Positions 40,801 through 51,088 are shown, counted from the stretch's first letter. The stretch: DNA of 64,000 nt from Mangrovimonas xylaniphaga (GCF_001280435.1 NZ_LBIP01000013.1:1488001-1552000); one strand, 5' to 3'. Notes: generated by a model from the letters alone, not told the origin. Made by a program: numbers and translations.

Positions 40801-43800
40801 TACGTCGGCACAGGTTACTTGGAACGCTGGAGCAGGAGAATCTGTTTGGAATGTTGCTGTGCAACCTTCAGGAACTGGTTTGCCAACTAATACTGCGGAA
40901 ACGGTACGTGACGAACCAACGTATACCGCTACAGATCTAGAGCCAGGAACAACCTATGAAGCCTATGTACAGGCCTCTTGTGGGGATTCTAGTAGTGGAT
41001 GGTTGGGGCCAATTACCTTTACAACGTCTTGTAATGCTATAGATACCCCATTTGTAGAAACCTTTAACTCAGATTCTACAACAAGACCTTGTTGGTCTAC
41101 TATTGGTAGTGGTTGGGTAACCAATAGTACAAGAGCGCCTTATGAAGGAGATCAAACCGCTGCTGTAAATTCAGCATCACGTGCTAACTCTTGGTTAGTA
41201 TCACCTACCCTTAATGTAAAACCAGGGCAGCGTTTGCGTTTTTTCCATAGTGTATTATTTGCAGGGTATAATGAGGTTTTAGAAATCTATATGTCCACAA
41301 CTGGAGCAGATGCCAATTCATTACTTAATGGAACGCTTATGTATGATTCCGATGTGGATGGTTTTGATGAGACCTTGCATTATCAAGAAATGGTTTTGGA
41401 GGTACCTGTTTCTGCGCCAGCAGCGGTTAATTTTGGATTTTATGTTCCAAATAATAATGTTACAAACCAATCAATTTTTGTGGATTATGTAATTGTTGAG
41501 GACATTCCTAGTTGTCCACAGCCTTATAACGTAACTATCAATCCTATTATTGATGAAGGTTTTACTATAGGATGGGATACTAGTGGCACTGAGACTTCAT
41601 GGGAAATTGCGGTATTGCCTTATGGTGAACCTGCTCCAACCGGTGATGTAGACCCAGCCTATTCTTATATTGCAGATTCCAATCCATTTGATGTTACAGG
41701 CTTGATTCCAGCAAGCAAGTATGAAGTGTATGTGCGTGCTATTTGTAGCGATACCGATAAGAGTGAATGGTCAATTCCTGTTGAAGTGGTTACCATGTGC
41801 GATTTAAGCAATGTTTGTGAATACAAAATTACTGTAGATAAGCATCACGAATATTTTACCTCTGCCAGTATCGATTTGTACCAAAATGGGGTGATGATAC
41901 AAAGGATGATGTTTTACAATGGTGACAATGCTGCCCCAGAGTATACTGTCTTTTTATGTAACGGGGTAGAATACTCATTGTTTTTTGAAACTGTTGGTTA
42001 TGAAACTACCCAATATGCAGAATACGAGATAACAATAAAGGATTATCAAGGGCAAGAAGTCGCTAATATCTTAGGACCTACACCTCGTGCGTTTTTCTAT
42101 ACAGGAGTGGCAGCATGTGGCGATGTGAGCTGTCCGCAGCCTACAGATTTAACGGCGAATGGTGCTGCGGAATTGTCATGGACGCCTGGTGGGGATGAAA
42201 CCCAATGGGAAGTGGCGCTACAGCCCTTAGACAATAATACTCTTCCACAATCTGGAACTATTGTAAATACGCCTTCTTATGTGCCAACCGCAGATGATTT
42301 TGAGTTGGATAATGTAGGGACTTATGAATATTTTGTAAGAGCTATTTGTGGTGAAGGAGATACTAGCAATTGGTCTGGTCCTTATGACTTTGCTATAGGA
42401 GACGATGTGTCTACAGCCGTAAGCATTCCTGTTAATTCCGGAGAAGATTGTGAAGAAGCGGTAGTAGATGTTAGTTTTAGAAATGCGACTTTATCTCCAG
42501 AAGTACTGTCTTGTGGCGAGGCTCCAGTATCTGATATTTGGTTTGAATTTACCGCCGAATCTAGAGTACAGGTGTTTATGATTGATGGCTTTGAAGGGAA
42601 TGCAGATTTGCATCATGGTTTTACAGATACAATTGAAGCTATCCCGCATATTACCATGACCATGTACAAGGAATTGGCCGATGGCAGTTTGGAAGAAATG
42701 GGCTGTACCTATGACAACCTTTTTGTGGCGAGCTATAGTACCGAGTTGGTGGTAGGCGACAATTATAAGTTACGATTGAGCTTAACTGCACCTGAAATAA
42801 GCACTAGAACCTTTAAATTATGTGCTACCACACCAGAGGACCTGTGTGCTATGAATGCGCCTAATTTTGGATTTGAGTCACCGGCCATACCTCGTGCCTT
42901 CTCTGCTTGGACCAACTATGATCAGGCTTTGATACCAGGTTGGAGTATGAGTAGACCAAATGGAGAAGAGGGAACTCTTTTTTATCAAGGAGCTATTTTT
43001 AACTGGGCCGAGATAGACCCAGCTGAAGGAGGACAGTTTATCATATTGGATCCAGAGTATGGGGATTATGATCCAAGAGACCCTAATATTGCAGGACTTT
43101 ATAGAGATTTTGACACTTCAGAGATTACACAGATGTATTATAGTTTTGCGGCTGGGAAGGCAGGAGTAATGGCTACCGCTAGCGACGTGCAGTTGTTTGC
43201 CGGACCTCCGGAAGGGCCGTTTGTGAATATTCGAGAAGAGACAGCTTATCCTGGACGTTGGTCAACTTATACAGGGACTTATTTTGTTCCAGAAGGACAA
43301 TCTACAACTCGCTTTATTTTCAGACCTAAAAATTCCGCAATATCTACTACTTTGGATGCTCTTAATTTTGTGGCGAATAATAGTATCAATTCCTTGCAAA
43401 CCGATTTACTGGATTGTACAGACCCAAGTATTCAAATGAGTGCAGAAGGAACTGGAACCTGGATATCTGAAGAGAACCCTGGGCCAGTATTGTTCTCTGA
43501 TGCTAGTTCTAGACAGGTAACCGTTAGTGGATTTACAGTGCCGGGAACTTATACCTTCATTTGGAGAACCCGTTATTGTGATGATATGATAACTGTGGAG
43601 TACGATGGTATTCCTGATTATCCAGGGGTAGAGTCTCCAATCATGTACTGCGTAGGTGCAGTGGCAGAACAATTAAGTGCAACTATTGAAGGAGACTATA
43701 CTTTGTTATGGTACACAGAAGAAGTGGGCGGTATAGGTTCTGCTGAAGCGCCGACACCGGATACATCTGTAGCAGGAACTACGTCTTACTATGTTGGCTA

Positions 43801-44650
43801 TTTGGATGCCAATGGTTGTGAAGGACCTCGTTCTGAAATTGTGGTGGAAGTAAATGAGATTGTAGATCCAACTACAGATTTCACCTATGAGGATGTTTAC
43901 TGTCCAGATAGCGGATCGGTAATGCCGGTATTGTCTGAAGCATTCACTTTGGGTGGAAGTTTCAGCTCTCAAGCAGGATTGGATATCAATGCCGAGACAG
44001 GAGAAATCAATGTTGCAGCTAGTACGCCTGGTGAGTACACCATCACTTATGAAATTGTGGAAGATGCCGATATGTGTTTGTTGGGAGGTATGAGCACTTA
44101 CACTATTACCATTCTAGAGAACTTGACTTCTGAAATTTCTGAAGACTGTATCGATGCTCACATTACGTTAACGGCAGCTCCAGTGAGTGATGCTTATAAC
44201 CCAGATGAGGTTAATTATGTTTGGACGGATGCTAATGGAGAAGTAGTTGGGGATAATTCAAACATATTGGACGTCACTGAATATGCAATGAGCCATATGG
44301 ATGCGACGGTACCAACCCAATTCACGGTAACAGTGACTCTTGGTGGATGTAGTACCGCAGCAGGCTATACGGTTGAAAAATTCTCTTGTGGAGAGATTCC
44401 TAAAGGAATTTCACCTGATGGTAATGGTAAAAATGATTGGTTTGACCTAACAGGTTTCCAAGTTGTGAAATTGAACATATTTAACCGTTATGGTACAGAG
44501 GTATATAATTTCAGCGGAAACTATACTAAGGAATGGGGAGGTCAATCCAAGAATGGAGAGGAGTTGCCAACAGGTACTTACTTCTATAGCATTGAATACC
44601 GTGATGGAGCTAATGAAACTGGTTGGGTATATATCAACAGAGCAAAGTAA
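37808..44650 (+). CDS. Giant adhesin with FN3 and MAM-like domains, T9SS type B sorting domain
   Basis: 2280 residues from the ATG MKNKLQSN. The signal peptide ends MKGFSQ. At least six fibronectin III domains begin near residues 227, 470, 721, 984, 1235 and 1441, each introduced by CP.P and containing W-x-x-G or SW. Between them lie MAM-like, choice-of-anchor J domains, e.g. 'FFEDFTGAT' and 'PYFETFNDGDADSYKFCWS'. The C-terminus (from about 2196: IPKGISPDGNGKNDWFDL) is a type IX secretion type B sorting domain. It should be exported by the T9SS and stay on the surface; the next gene encodes a PorP/SprF-like partner. Used for adhesion or gliding; the ligand is unknown. Confidence 0.88.
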   Translation: MKNKLQSNVAKTAFFLKRDFRVDANAFTGIPLLKGKLKFLFTIGVFVLFSMKGFSQLANESFESGVPATWTLLDNEVGTTQWGATSDGYLDSNAVSVNPSADNIGDGSTAEYYLVTPRFTVPTNGELHFYTKQGSDVDYGTTYQIRVSTAEDLDIYGFSTSVKTYSETNLNEGSQTEYEHKVIDLSTLANAEVYFAFVAVNNQNGAVPTGDEWFIDDVAVLQGCDEIPAANITMTNITTNEAEVTWTHPSASNFNVEIVPEGAFPNGVGVPVNGNSYTFTDLVSEVVYNVYVQAVCDNGTGSEWSDPVSFETVKSGLSCDSAIVIPSDLTEPYIVEDNLSNYGNPFVVNDTQGSNCVTGAPDTWNFLKGDKLFMSYTPEEDGLVSIFQSVPKEQIASENCYNKGSSVLIYESCDDVGVSCMAGAYTATGQEETSIEGFLAEAGKTYIIVVSSNLSPGAGICFTFEMRASSCPTPTGITYEDLTATSVAMSWENIGGFANSWEYAVVPTGDPVPTTGIVSTSTNTGNLIDTGLVAGTTYDFYVRSICDGTTTGEWSNPYTFTTQCVTNTLPFFEDFTGATSTNPEPCWYSLNLNKDRFQWGYLTGYPTLPTLDTPGNNNDIYSSPRLSFDALPKRLTYKHRATNGTSTYSIKLSTTGIGPNNFTTEIYPETAISTNNQWETVVIELPVIEGEVNIAWVVTPNPAEEATRLSIDDILVETIPQCPNPSALAVGAIQDTSVELSWTAGESETEWEVVVQAPGAGVPTLPGDVTQPGVITDQNPYTVEDLLPATRYEYYVRANCGDKGNSEWIGPLAFTTTCDTFVIPVPYFETFNDGDADSYKFCWSVVNANGDNAQWATLADKAAIQTSIFAPPSAFDDWFISPAINVNTGFNKLEFDYMALKSAAFSGNRFGMEVLISTTDNNPASFTVLEPYFEITNTAFETKTINFESSGTVYIAFRVPPAFDAENGFSHLHLDNVSIEAAERCPRPSNLAVSNITGTSAQVTWNAGAGESVWNVAVQPSGTGLPTNTAETVRDEPTYTATDLEPGTTYEAYVQASCGDSSSGWLGPITFTTSCNAIDTPFVETFNSDSTTRPCWSTIGSGWVTNSTRAPYEGDQTAAVNSASRANSWLVSPTLNVKPGQRLRFFHSVLFAGYNEVLEIYMSTTGADANSLLNGTLMYDSDVDGFDETLHYQEMVLEVPVSAPAAVNFGFYVPNNNVTNQSIFVDYVIVEDIPSCPQPYNVTINPIIDEGFTIGWDTSGTETSWEIAVLPYGEPAPTGDVDPAYSYIADSNPFDVTGLIPASKYEVYVRAICSDTDKSEWSIPVEVVTMCDLSNVCEYKITVDKHHEYFTSASIDLYQNGVMIQRMMFYNGDNAAPEYTVFLCNGVEYSLFFETVGYETTQYAEYEITIKDYQGQEVANILGPTPRAFFYTGVAACGDVSCPQPTDLTANGAAELSWTPGGDETQWEVALQPLDNNTLPQSGTIVNTPSYVPTADDFELDNVGTYEYFVRAICGEGDTSNWSGPYDFAIGDDVSTAVSIPVNSGEDCEEAVVDVSFRNATLSPEVLSCGEAPVSDIWFEFTAESRVQVFMIDGFEGNADLHHGFTDTIEAIPHITMTMYKELADGSLEEMGCTYDNLFVASYSTELVVGDNYKLRLSLTAPEISTRTFKLCATTPEDLCAMNAPNFGFESPAIPRAFSAWTNYDQALIPGWSMSRPNGEEGTLFYQGAIFNWAEIDPAEGGQFIILDPEYGDYDPRDPNIAGLYRDFDTSEITQMYYSFAAGKAGVMATASDVQLFAGPPEGPFVNIREETAYPGRWSTYTGTYFVPEGQSTTRFIFRPKNSAISTTLDALNFVANNSINSLQTDLLDCTDPSIQMSAEGTGTWISEENPGPVLFSDASSRQVTVSGFTVPGTYTFIWRTRYCDDMITVEYDGIPDYPGVESPIMYCVGAVAEQLSATIEGDYTLLWYTEEVGGIGSAEAPTPDTSVAGTTSYYVGYLDANGCEGPRSEIVVEVNEIVDPTTDFTYEDVYCPDSGSVMPVLSEAFTLGGSFSSQAGLDINAETGEINVAASTPGEYTITYEIVEDADMCLLGGMSTYTITILENLTSEISEDCIDAHITLTAAPVSDAYNPDEVNYVWTDANGEVVGDNSNILDVTEYAMSHMDATVPTQFTVTVTLGGCSTAAGYTVEKFSCGEIPKGISPDGNGKNDWFDLTGFQVVKLNIFNRYGTEVYNFSGNYTKEWGGQSKNGEELPTGTYFYSIEYRDGANETGWVYINRAK

Positions 44651-44664
44651 CCCTAAATGAATTC

Positions 44665-44696
44665 AAGCTGTCTGCCTGTAAAACGGCAGATAGCTT
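44665..44696 (+). promoter_or_regulatory. Intercistronic hairpin between adhesin and PorP genes
   Basis: AAGCTGTCTGCC (44665-44676) pairs with GGCAGATAGCTT (44685-44696) with one wobble; no T-run follows. It may be an mRNA processing or stability element that lets expression of the two genes differ. Confidence 0.5.
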
Positions 44697-44720
44697 CCAA
44701 TTATAGCATAAACTACACAG

Positions 44721-45656
44721 ATGAAAAAATTATATGTGACTTTGGCCTTTGCACTGCTTTTTATGGTAAGTGGTAAGGCCCAACAAGATCCGCAGTACAC
44801 ACAGTACATGTACAATATGAACGTGATTAACCCTGCCTATGCAGGTTCTAAAGATAATTTATCTATAGGGTTGTTGTACAGATCGCAATGGGTAGATATT
44901 GATGGTGCGCCTAAAACGGCTACATTTTCTATCCACAGCCCAGTAGGTGAAAAAGTAGGGATGGGATTATCTGTTATCTCGGATAAAATCGGACCAGTTG
45001 AAGAAAACAACGTGTACGCCGATTTCTCTTATACCTTAAATTTAGGTGGAGAACACCGTTTGGCTTTTGGTATGAAAGCTGGCGCAACCTTCCAAAATAT
45101 TGGATTATGGAGTGATATTGGTAATGGATACGTTGTGGATGCTACTGATGAGGCCTTTAGCCAAAATACAAGTAATACCTATTTGAACATTGGTTCAGGA
45201 TTTTTCTATTACACAGATAAATATTATGTGGCCCTTTCTGTGCCCAATATGTTAAAAAGCACCCACTTGGATGTGACCAACAATGGTCAGGAATACACAT
45301 TTGGTTCAGAAGAATTACATTACTTCTTAACAGGGGGGTATGTGTTTGACCTTTCAGAAAATACCAAGTTCAAGCCTTCTTTTATGTTGAAATCGGCATT
45401 CAATGCGCCAACATCTTTGGATGTCTCTGCGAATGTTTTATTCTTTGAGCGCTTTGAATTGGGAGCCTCTTACCGTTTGGATGATTCAGTTTCAGGATTG
45501 GTAAACTTTGCCATTACTCCAAATTTAAGAGTAGGGTATGCTTACGATGCCATCACTTCCGATTTAAGTGGAGGTACTTCAGGATCGCATGAAATTATGG
45601 TATTGTTCGACTTGAACTTTGCTAAGAAGGTGTCTGTTTCACCAAGATTTTTCTAA
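44721..45656 (+). CDS. PorP/SprF-family outer-membrane protein
   Basis: 311 residues with signal peptide MKKLYVTLAFALLFMVSGKAQ. The family mark QQDPQYTQYMYNMNVINPAYAG directly follows the cleavage site, and the rest is a beta-barrel with the ending LRVGYAYDAITSDLSGGTSGSHEIM.. and a C-terminal aromatic residue. Known: SprF-like proteins attach type B-sorted T9SS substrates to the cell surface and are encoded beside them. So it serves the giant adhesin upstream and probably the protein encoded at 47665-51057. Confidence 0.9.
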   Translation: MKKLYVTLAFALLFMVSGKAQQDPQYTQYMYNMNVINPAYAGSKDNLSIGLLYRSQWVDIDGAPKTATFSIHSPVGEKVGMGLSVISDKIGPVEENNVYADFSYTLNLGGEHRLAFGMKAGATFQNIGLWSDIGNGYVVDATDEAFSQNTSNTYLNIGSGFFYYTDKYYVALSVPNMLKSTHLDVTNNGQEYTFGSEELHYFLTGGYVFDLSENTKFKPSFMLKSAFNAPTSLDVSANVLFFERFELGASYRLDDSVSGLVNFAITPNLRVGYAYDAITSDLSGGTSGSHEIMVLFDLNFAKKVSVSPRFF

Positions 45657-45676
45657 CCACAAAAAGCCATTAAAAA

Positions 45677-47545
45677 ATGAAAAAAATATACAGTCTTTTA
45701 TGTTTGCTGATGTGTGTTGCAGCAAGCTACGGACAAAACGCCCAAACCGAAAAGGCCGACCAATTGTTTGAGAGCTACCAGTATATGGATGCTATCGATG
45801 CCTATTTAAAGTTGGTTGATAATAGAAGTGCCGATACCTATGTGTACAAGCAGTTGGGGGATTGTTACTACAATGTCTTCAATACCGAGGAAGCTGCTAA
45901 ATGGTATGCTATGGCAACGCAAACAACACAGGACGCCGAAACCTATTACCGTTATGCTCAGACTCTAAAATCTCAAGGGAAATATGAAGAGGCTAATAAA
46001 CAAATGGATGTATTTGCCAAACTGATGCCAGAAGATCAACGCGCTATTACCCACATGAAAAATCCAAACTATGTACCACGTTTGGCTGACCAATCAAAGT
46101 TGTTTGATGTGGAAAATGTGGATATTAACAACCAAGAGCAGAGTGATTTTGGTAGTGTGCTATCTAATGACAATACCTTGTATTTTGTGAGTTCTAGAGG
46201 GAGTAACAAAAAGGATAATTGGACAGATAGACCATATTTGGACATTTACCAGTCGGTTAGAAATGAGGACGGGACCTTATCTGAACCAGAAGAATTGAAA
46301 AGCTTAAATACACCGTTCCACGATGGGCCAATTACCTTAAGTGCCGATGGGAATACCATGATTTTTGCTCGTGATGGTTTGAGTACTGGAAACTATAAAA
46401 AAGTAAAGAAGAACAACGTAAAAGTTGGGCAACAAGGTTTGTACAGTGCTACTAAGCAAGATGGTAAGTGGGGAAACATTCAAGCCTTGCCATTCAACAG
46501 TACAGAGTATTCTGTAAGTCACCCAAGTTTAAGCGCTGATGGACAAACGTTATACTTCGCTTCTAACATGCCAGGTGGTTTTGGAGATACCGATATTTGG
46601 AAAGTAAGTGTTAATGGAGGTGCTTATGGTACTCCTGAAAATCTTGGTGCTAATGTGAACACTGCTGGTAAAGAAGGATTCCCTTTTATTAGTGAAGACC
46701 ATATTTTATACTTTGCGTCTACAGGAAAGCAAGGTTTGGGTGGTTTTGATATTTTTAAAGTGGACTTGGGCAAAAATGAAGACGCCATTAACTTGGGAAA
46801 GCCTGTAAATACTAAAAGTGACGACTTCTCTTTTAGTGTGAATACTAAGTATAATGTTGGCTATTTTTCTTCAAATAGAACAGGTGTAGACAATATTTAT
46901 AAGGCTATTCCTGTTTGTATTGCTGAGGCTGTGGCCTTGGTGAAGGACGCTATTTCTGGCTCAGTATTGACAAATGCTTCAGTATCAATTTTGGACAGCC
47001 AAAATAACGTTATTGCGACAAAAGATAACGATGCTAGTGGTACAGCTGCTTTTAAAGTAGAATGTGAAACGGCTTACTATTTTAATGTGTCAAGACAAGG
47101 CTACAAAACAGCGAGTGCTCAAGTCTCACCAAGCAAAGGAGGGACTACCAACGTAACCGTAGTTTTGGAGCCAGAGCATGAATTGATTACAGAAACTGAG
47201 GTGAAGTTGAACAATATTTATTTTGAATTCGACAAGAGCAACATTACTCAACAAGGCGCCTTTGAATTGGATCGATTAGTGGGCGTTATGAAGGAATATC
47301 CAGAAATGGAAATCTTGGTGCGTTCACATACCGATACCAAAGGGAATCACGAGTACAACCAAAAACTATCTGAAAGACGTGCGCAAGCAACGGTGCAATA
47401 TCTAATTTCTAAAGGCATTGCTAAGGATCGACTTTCGGCTAAGGGAATGGGAAGTTCAGAACCAAAAATAGACTGTAAGTCTAAGTGTACAAAAGAAGAG
47501 GATGCACAAAATAGACGCTCAGAATTCCTGATCGTTAAAAAGTAA
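45677..47545 (+). CDS. TPR/PD40/OmpA-domain protein of the adhesin locus
   Basis: 622 residues. Signal peptide (ends YGQN), TPR-like helices (about 25-130), a PD40 beta-propeller (about 140-400; repeats such as LSADGNTMIFARDG and PSLSADGQTLYFAS), a carboxypeptidase-regulatory-like domain (about 412-495), and an OmpA peptidoglycan-binding domain (505-620; NIYFEFDKSNI and SERRAQATVQYLISKGI). The order is typical of proteins encoded next to SprF-like genes in Flavobacteriia. It starts 20 bases after porP. It would tie the secreted adhesin system to the wall. Confidence 0.88.
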   Translation: MKKIYSLLCLLMCVAASYGQNAQTEKADQLFESYQYMDAIDAYLKLVDNRSADTYVYKQLGDCYYNVFNTEEAAKWYAMATQTTQDAETYYRYAQTLKSQGKYEEANKQMDVFAKLMPEDQRAITHMKNPNYVPRLADQSKLFDVENVDINNQEQSDFGSVLSNDNTLYFVSSRGSNKKDNWTDRPYLDIYQSVRNEDGTLSEPEELKSLNTPFHDGPITLSADGNTMIFARDGLSTGNYKKVKKNNVKVGQQGLYSATKQDGKWGNIQALPFNSTEYSVSHPSLSADGQTLYFASNMPGGFGDTDIWKVSVNGGAYGTPENLGANVNTAGKEGFPFISEDHILYFASTGKQGLGGFDIFKVDLGKNEDAINLGKPVNTKSDDFSFSVNTKYNVGYFSSNRTGVDNIYKAIPVCIAEAVALVKDAISGSVLTNASVSILDSQNNVIATKDNDASGTAAFKVECETAYYFNVSRQGYKTASAQVSPSKGGTTNVTVVLEPEHELITETEVKLNNIYFEFDKSNITQQGAFELDRLVGVMKEYPEMEILVRSHTDTKGNHEYNQKLSERRAQATVQYLISKGIAKDRLSAKGMGSSEPKIDCKSKCTKEEDAQNRRSEFLIVKK

Positions 47546-47664
47546 TTTCATTTTTTTATATACATTTGCCGACCAGCCAAAAACTTAAAAATAACTGTAA
47601 ACAGCTAATAGTCAATTTGCAATTTTGAGATTGCAGGTTGACTATTGGAGTTTTAAATTATGTA

Positions 47665-50600
47665 ATGAAGAAAGTTAATATGAGGAAATTTTTAATGTTT
47701 GGCCTTTTTATAATGTTCCTGTTCAGGCTTAGTGCACAAACAAATGTTGATGGATTGCCTAGTGATTGTGTAAACGCCATAACAATTTGCGGGAATGGAA
47801 CTTTCAATTCCAATGCTGATGGCTATGGAGCTGAATGGGATTTGTATGGTTGTGGAAACCTTGAGCACAATTCTGTATGGTTAAAGTTTGATATTGTACA
47901 AGACGGAAACTTGGGGTTTATATTGACTCCAGATAATCCCTCTATTGATGAGGATTTTGATTTTTGGCTTTTTGGGCCAAATGTAAGCTGTGAGGAGATA
48001 AAAAGTAAAGACGCACAAGGTCAGGCAAATATTGATCCCCTACGTTGTTCTATGACCAATCCCGGTGAGTTGAACTTGACGTCTAACCTAACAGGAATGA
48101 ATTCTACTTCTTTAGCAACACATTCCCCACCGAGCTCTGGAAATGGTTGGGTACGTGAGATAGGGGTTCAACCTGGTGAAAGTTATTATTTGATCATAGA
48201 CCGTCCTTATGATGGGGGTGGGTTTTCAATAGAGTGGACAGGTACTGCTACAAGGGGTACTGGAGCATTTCCAGAATCGCCAGTAGCTAATGATATTGAA
48301 GATCAAGTTAACTGTTCTAATAATGGAACCGCTTTTTTTGATTTAGGACAAGTAGTAAGTGATATCAATTCTGATCCAAATAATACTGTTACATTTTATC
48401 ACAGTTTGTCTGATGCTACTGATAGCATTAATGAAGTTCCTTCAGACCAATTATACTTTTCTACAGCGGCTACCACACAAATATATGCTAAGGTGACCAA
48501 TGCATCAGGCTGTTATGATGTAACAGAATTCAATTTGTTGATATTACCACGCCCTGAGGCTAGTGTAGAAGTGAATAGTTTAGAAATCTGTTATGGTGAG
48601 GAGTCCATATTTAATTTTACGGGATCTCCAAATGCCATTGTAGCCTATAGTATAAATGGGGCGAAACCTCCTTATGAGGAAATTTTGTTGGACGAAACCG
48701 GTTCTGCAACTTTGAATATGACATTTACTGAGGATACAACTATAGATATGAAGTACGTTACATTTGCAGAAAGTAATGGCTGTACTAGATCTATTGCCGA
48801 AACAATCGAAATCAAGGTAAATCCAAATACAATCCCTACAGTTAATACTAATTCTCCAATATGTGAGGGAGAAATGGGGGAAATGACTTTTACTGGGGAA
48901 GCCAATGCAACCATAGTATATCATATAGGAAGTGGAGCTTCTGAAACCATAACCCTTGATGCTACTGGGAATTTCAATTTGCAATTTCCAGATTTAATGA
49001 CCACTACAGAAGTTACTCTAGAATCTGTAACCAGCGCAACCTCTCCATTTTGTTCGTTGGACCTCGATAATGTGGTCGCTATTGAGGTAATGACTATATT
49101 GGAATTGGAGGATGAGTATCTAGTCTCCGAATGTGATACCGATGGAGATGGGGAATACACGTTTAACTTGTTGGATTATGAATCTGAAATTTTGGCCAAT
49201 GCCGATAATCCATCTGATTATGTCGTGACTTATCATTTTACAGAGCAAGACGCTTTGGACAATACGGGAGTAATTCCTAACCCAAATGCCTTTACAGCAA
49301 CGCCTAACCCCCAAACAGTAGTGGGAATAAGAGTGTCTACGGCAGGTTCGGCATGTGTAAATACGGCCGCCTTAGTTTTGGAAATAACCGTATTACCAGA
49401 TCCTAGTACAACGGTTTTGTCGCCTATAGTACTATGTGATGAACAAACTCCTAATGACAGTCAAGAGCCTTTCGATTTAACACAATATGAAACTACCATT
49501 GCAAATGGGATTGCCAACTTAACCTTCTCCTATCATACTAGTCTAGCTGATGCCGAGTCTGGAGATAATGCTATTCCTAACGTTAGTAACTATGTGTCTG
49601 GTTCGTCTACTGTATATGTGAGGGTTACTAGTGCTAATGCAGGAACAACAGAGTGTTATGCTGTATTCAGTTTTGATTTGGAAGTACAACCAATACCAAC
49701 CATTGCAGAAGGTAGCATGACGGTTTGTAGTCCTGATGTAAGCGGATACTATGATTTTGATTTAGTGGCTGAAATTGATACTATATTGGGAACTGGTCAA
49801 AATTCATCGGATTTTACAGTAACTTTCTATGAAGATGCAACTGGGAACAATCAAATTACGGTAAACCCATATACGAACGCCACAGAGTTCAATCAAACTA
49901 TTTATGTGGAAATTGTTGCTAATGAAACTGGATGTTCTGAAATTTTTCCATATCAATTGAATGTCGAGGCCGCAGCTGTTGCCAACATGCCAGAGCCGAT
50001 GATTGTTTGTGATTACGATGGAGAAAATGATGGGTATTCGGCCTTTGATTTAACAAGTTTAAATGCAGAAGTTCTTAATGGTCAAAATCCTACTGATTTT
50101 TCTGTGAGTTATTACCTTTCTGCCGAGGATGCTGAAAATGGAGATAACCCTATTGAAGATCCTGCCGCTTATATAAATACCGTAGCTTATGGAGAAACCA
50201 TTTATATAAGAGTTGAGAACAATAACATTCCTGACGAGTGTTATGATACTACTTCTTTTGAATATACCGTAGCACCTTTATTGAATCCTGAAATTTATTC
50301 TCAAGACGGAAATAATACGATTTGTGTGGATTATGAAACAGGAGAGGTATTGAATTCTGTGACCTTGGTAAGTGATTTACAAGACCCTAATTATGCTTAT
50401 ACATGGTATTTGAATGGAACTGTAATTGTAGGGGCTACTCAGGGAACTTATACTGTAGACACGGCGTCGCCTGGGCAATATACTTTATCTATAGAGGAAA
50501 TTGAATCTGAAACCAATTGTACGTCTGAAATCAGTCAGGCTTTTGAAGTGTTTCAGTCGAGTCAAGCGGTATTGGTGAGTGTGAGCCAATCAGGAGCATT

Positions 50601-51057
50601 CTCGTCCAGTCCAAGTATTATTGTTGAAGTTGAAGGATATGGCGACTATTGGTTCCAGTTGGATGATGGGCCTATTGTGGATAATGGAGGGGTGTTTACC
50701 AATGTAAGCGGTGGTTTGCATACCGTGTATGTGTATGATATGAAAACAGAAACTCCTTGTGACCCATTGGTAATTGAGAATATTAGAATTATTGATTATC
50801 CTAAGATGTTTACGCCTAACAATGATGGTAACAATGATGTTTGGAATATTTTCGCATTAGATGACCATCCTGAAGCAGAAATTCTAATTTATGACCGTTA
50901 TGGAAAGGTGTTGGCTCAAATTAAACCTTCTGGAGCGGCATGGGATGGAACATTGAATGGAAAACCATTGCCGTCCACAGATTATTGGTTTGTGTTGACC
51001 TATGAGGAATTGGGAGTGCCAAAGCAATTCCAGGCACACTTCTCAATTAAACGATAA
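47665..51057 (+). CDS. Repeat-rich surface protein with T9SS type B sorting domain
   Basis: 1130 residues from the ATG MKKVNMRKF; the frame also has a TTG nine codons earlier. Signal peptide ends RLSAQ. A Cys-containing N-terminal domain (about 20-190) is followed by repeated 90-100-residue modules starting near 484, 586, 684 and 778, each with a C-x-x-D or C-D start, 'FDL', then 'VTYY..' and 'I.VRV'. The C-terminus (about 1045-1130: PKMFTPNNDGNNDVWNIF) is a type B sorting domain. It is probably secreted and held on the surface by the SprF-like protein of this locus. Confidence 0.85.
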   Translation: MKKVNMRKFLMFGLFIMFLFRLSAQTNVDGLPSDCVNAITICGNGTFNSNADGYGAEWDLYGCGNLEHNSVWLKFDIVQDGNLGFILTPDNPSIDEDFDFWLFGPNVSCEEIKSKDAQGQANIDPLRCSMTNPGELNLTSNLTGMNSTSLATHSPPSSGNGWVREIGVQPGESYYLIIDRPYDGGGFSIEWTGTATRGTGAFPESPVANDIEDQVNCSNNGTAFFDLGQVVSDINSDPNNTVTFYHSLSDATDSINEVPSDQLYFSTAATTQIYAKVTNASGCYDVTEFNLLILPRPEASVEVNSLEICYGEESIFNFTGSPNAIVAYSINGAKPPYEEILLDETGSATLNMTFTEDTTIDMKYVTFAESNGCTRSIAETIEIKVNPNTIPTVNTNSPICEGEMGEMTFTGEANATIVYHIGSGASETITLDATGNFNLQFPDLMTTTEVTLESVTSATSPFCSLDLDNVVAIEVMTILELEDEYLVSECDTDGDGEYTFNLLDYESEILANADNPSDYVVTYHFTEQDALDNTGVIPNPNAFTATPNPQTVVGIRVSTAGSACVNTAALVLEITVLPDPSTTVLSPIVLCDEQTPNDSQEPFDLTQYETTIANGIANLTFSYHTSLADAESGDNAIPNVSNYVSGSSTVYVRVTSANAGTTECYAVFSFDLEVQPIPTIAEGSMTVCSPDVSGYYDFDLVAEIDTILGTGQNSSDFTVTFYEDATGNNQITVNPYTNATEFNQTIYVEIVANETGCSEIFPYQLNVEAAAVANMPEPMIVCDYDGENDGYSAFDLTSLNAEVLNGQNPTDFSVSYYLSAEDAENGDNPIEDPAAYINTVAYGETIYIRVENNNIPDECYDTTSFEYTVAPLLNPEIYSQDGNNTICVDYETGEVLNSVTLVSDLQDPNYAYTWYLNGTVIVGATQGTYTVDTASPGQYTLSIEEIESETNCTSEISQAFEVFQSSQAVLVSVSQSGAFSSSPSIIVEVEGYGDYWFQLDDGPIVDNGGVFTNVSGGLHTVYVYDMKTETPCDPLVIENIRIIDYPKMFTPNNDGNNDVWNIFALDDHPEAEILIYDRYGKVLAQIKPSGAAWDGTLNGKPLPSTDYWFVLTYEELGVPKQFQAHFSIKR

Positions 51058-51088
51058 ATTATTATTTATTAAGGGAATAATAAGGAAG

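Noticed and set aside
48580-48984. 134-codon minus-strand frame
   Set aside because: Antisense shadow in the 1130-residue surface protein.
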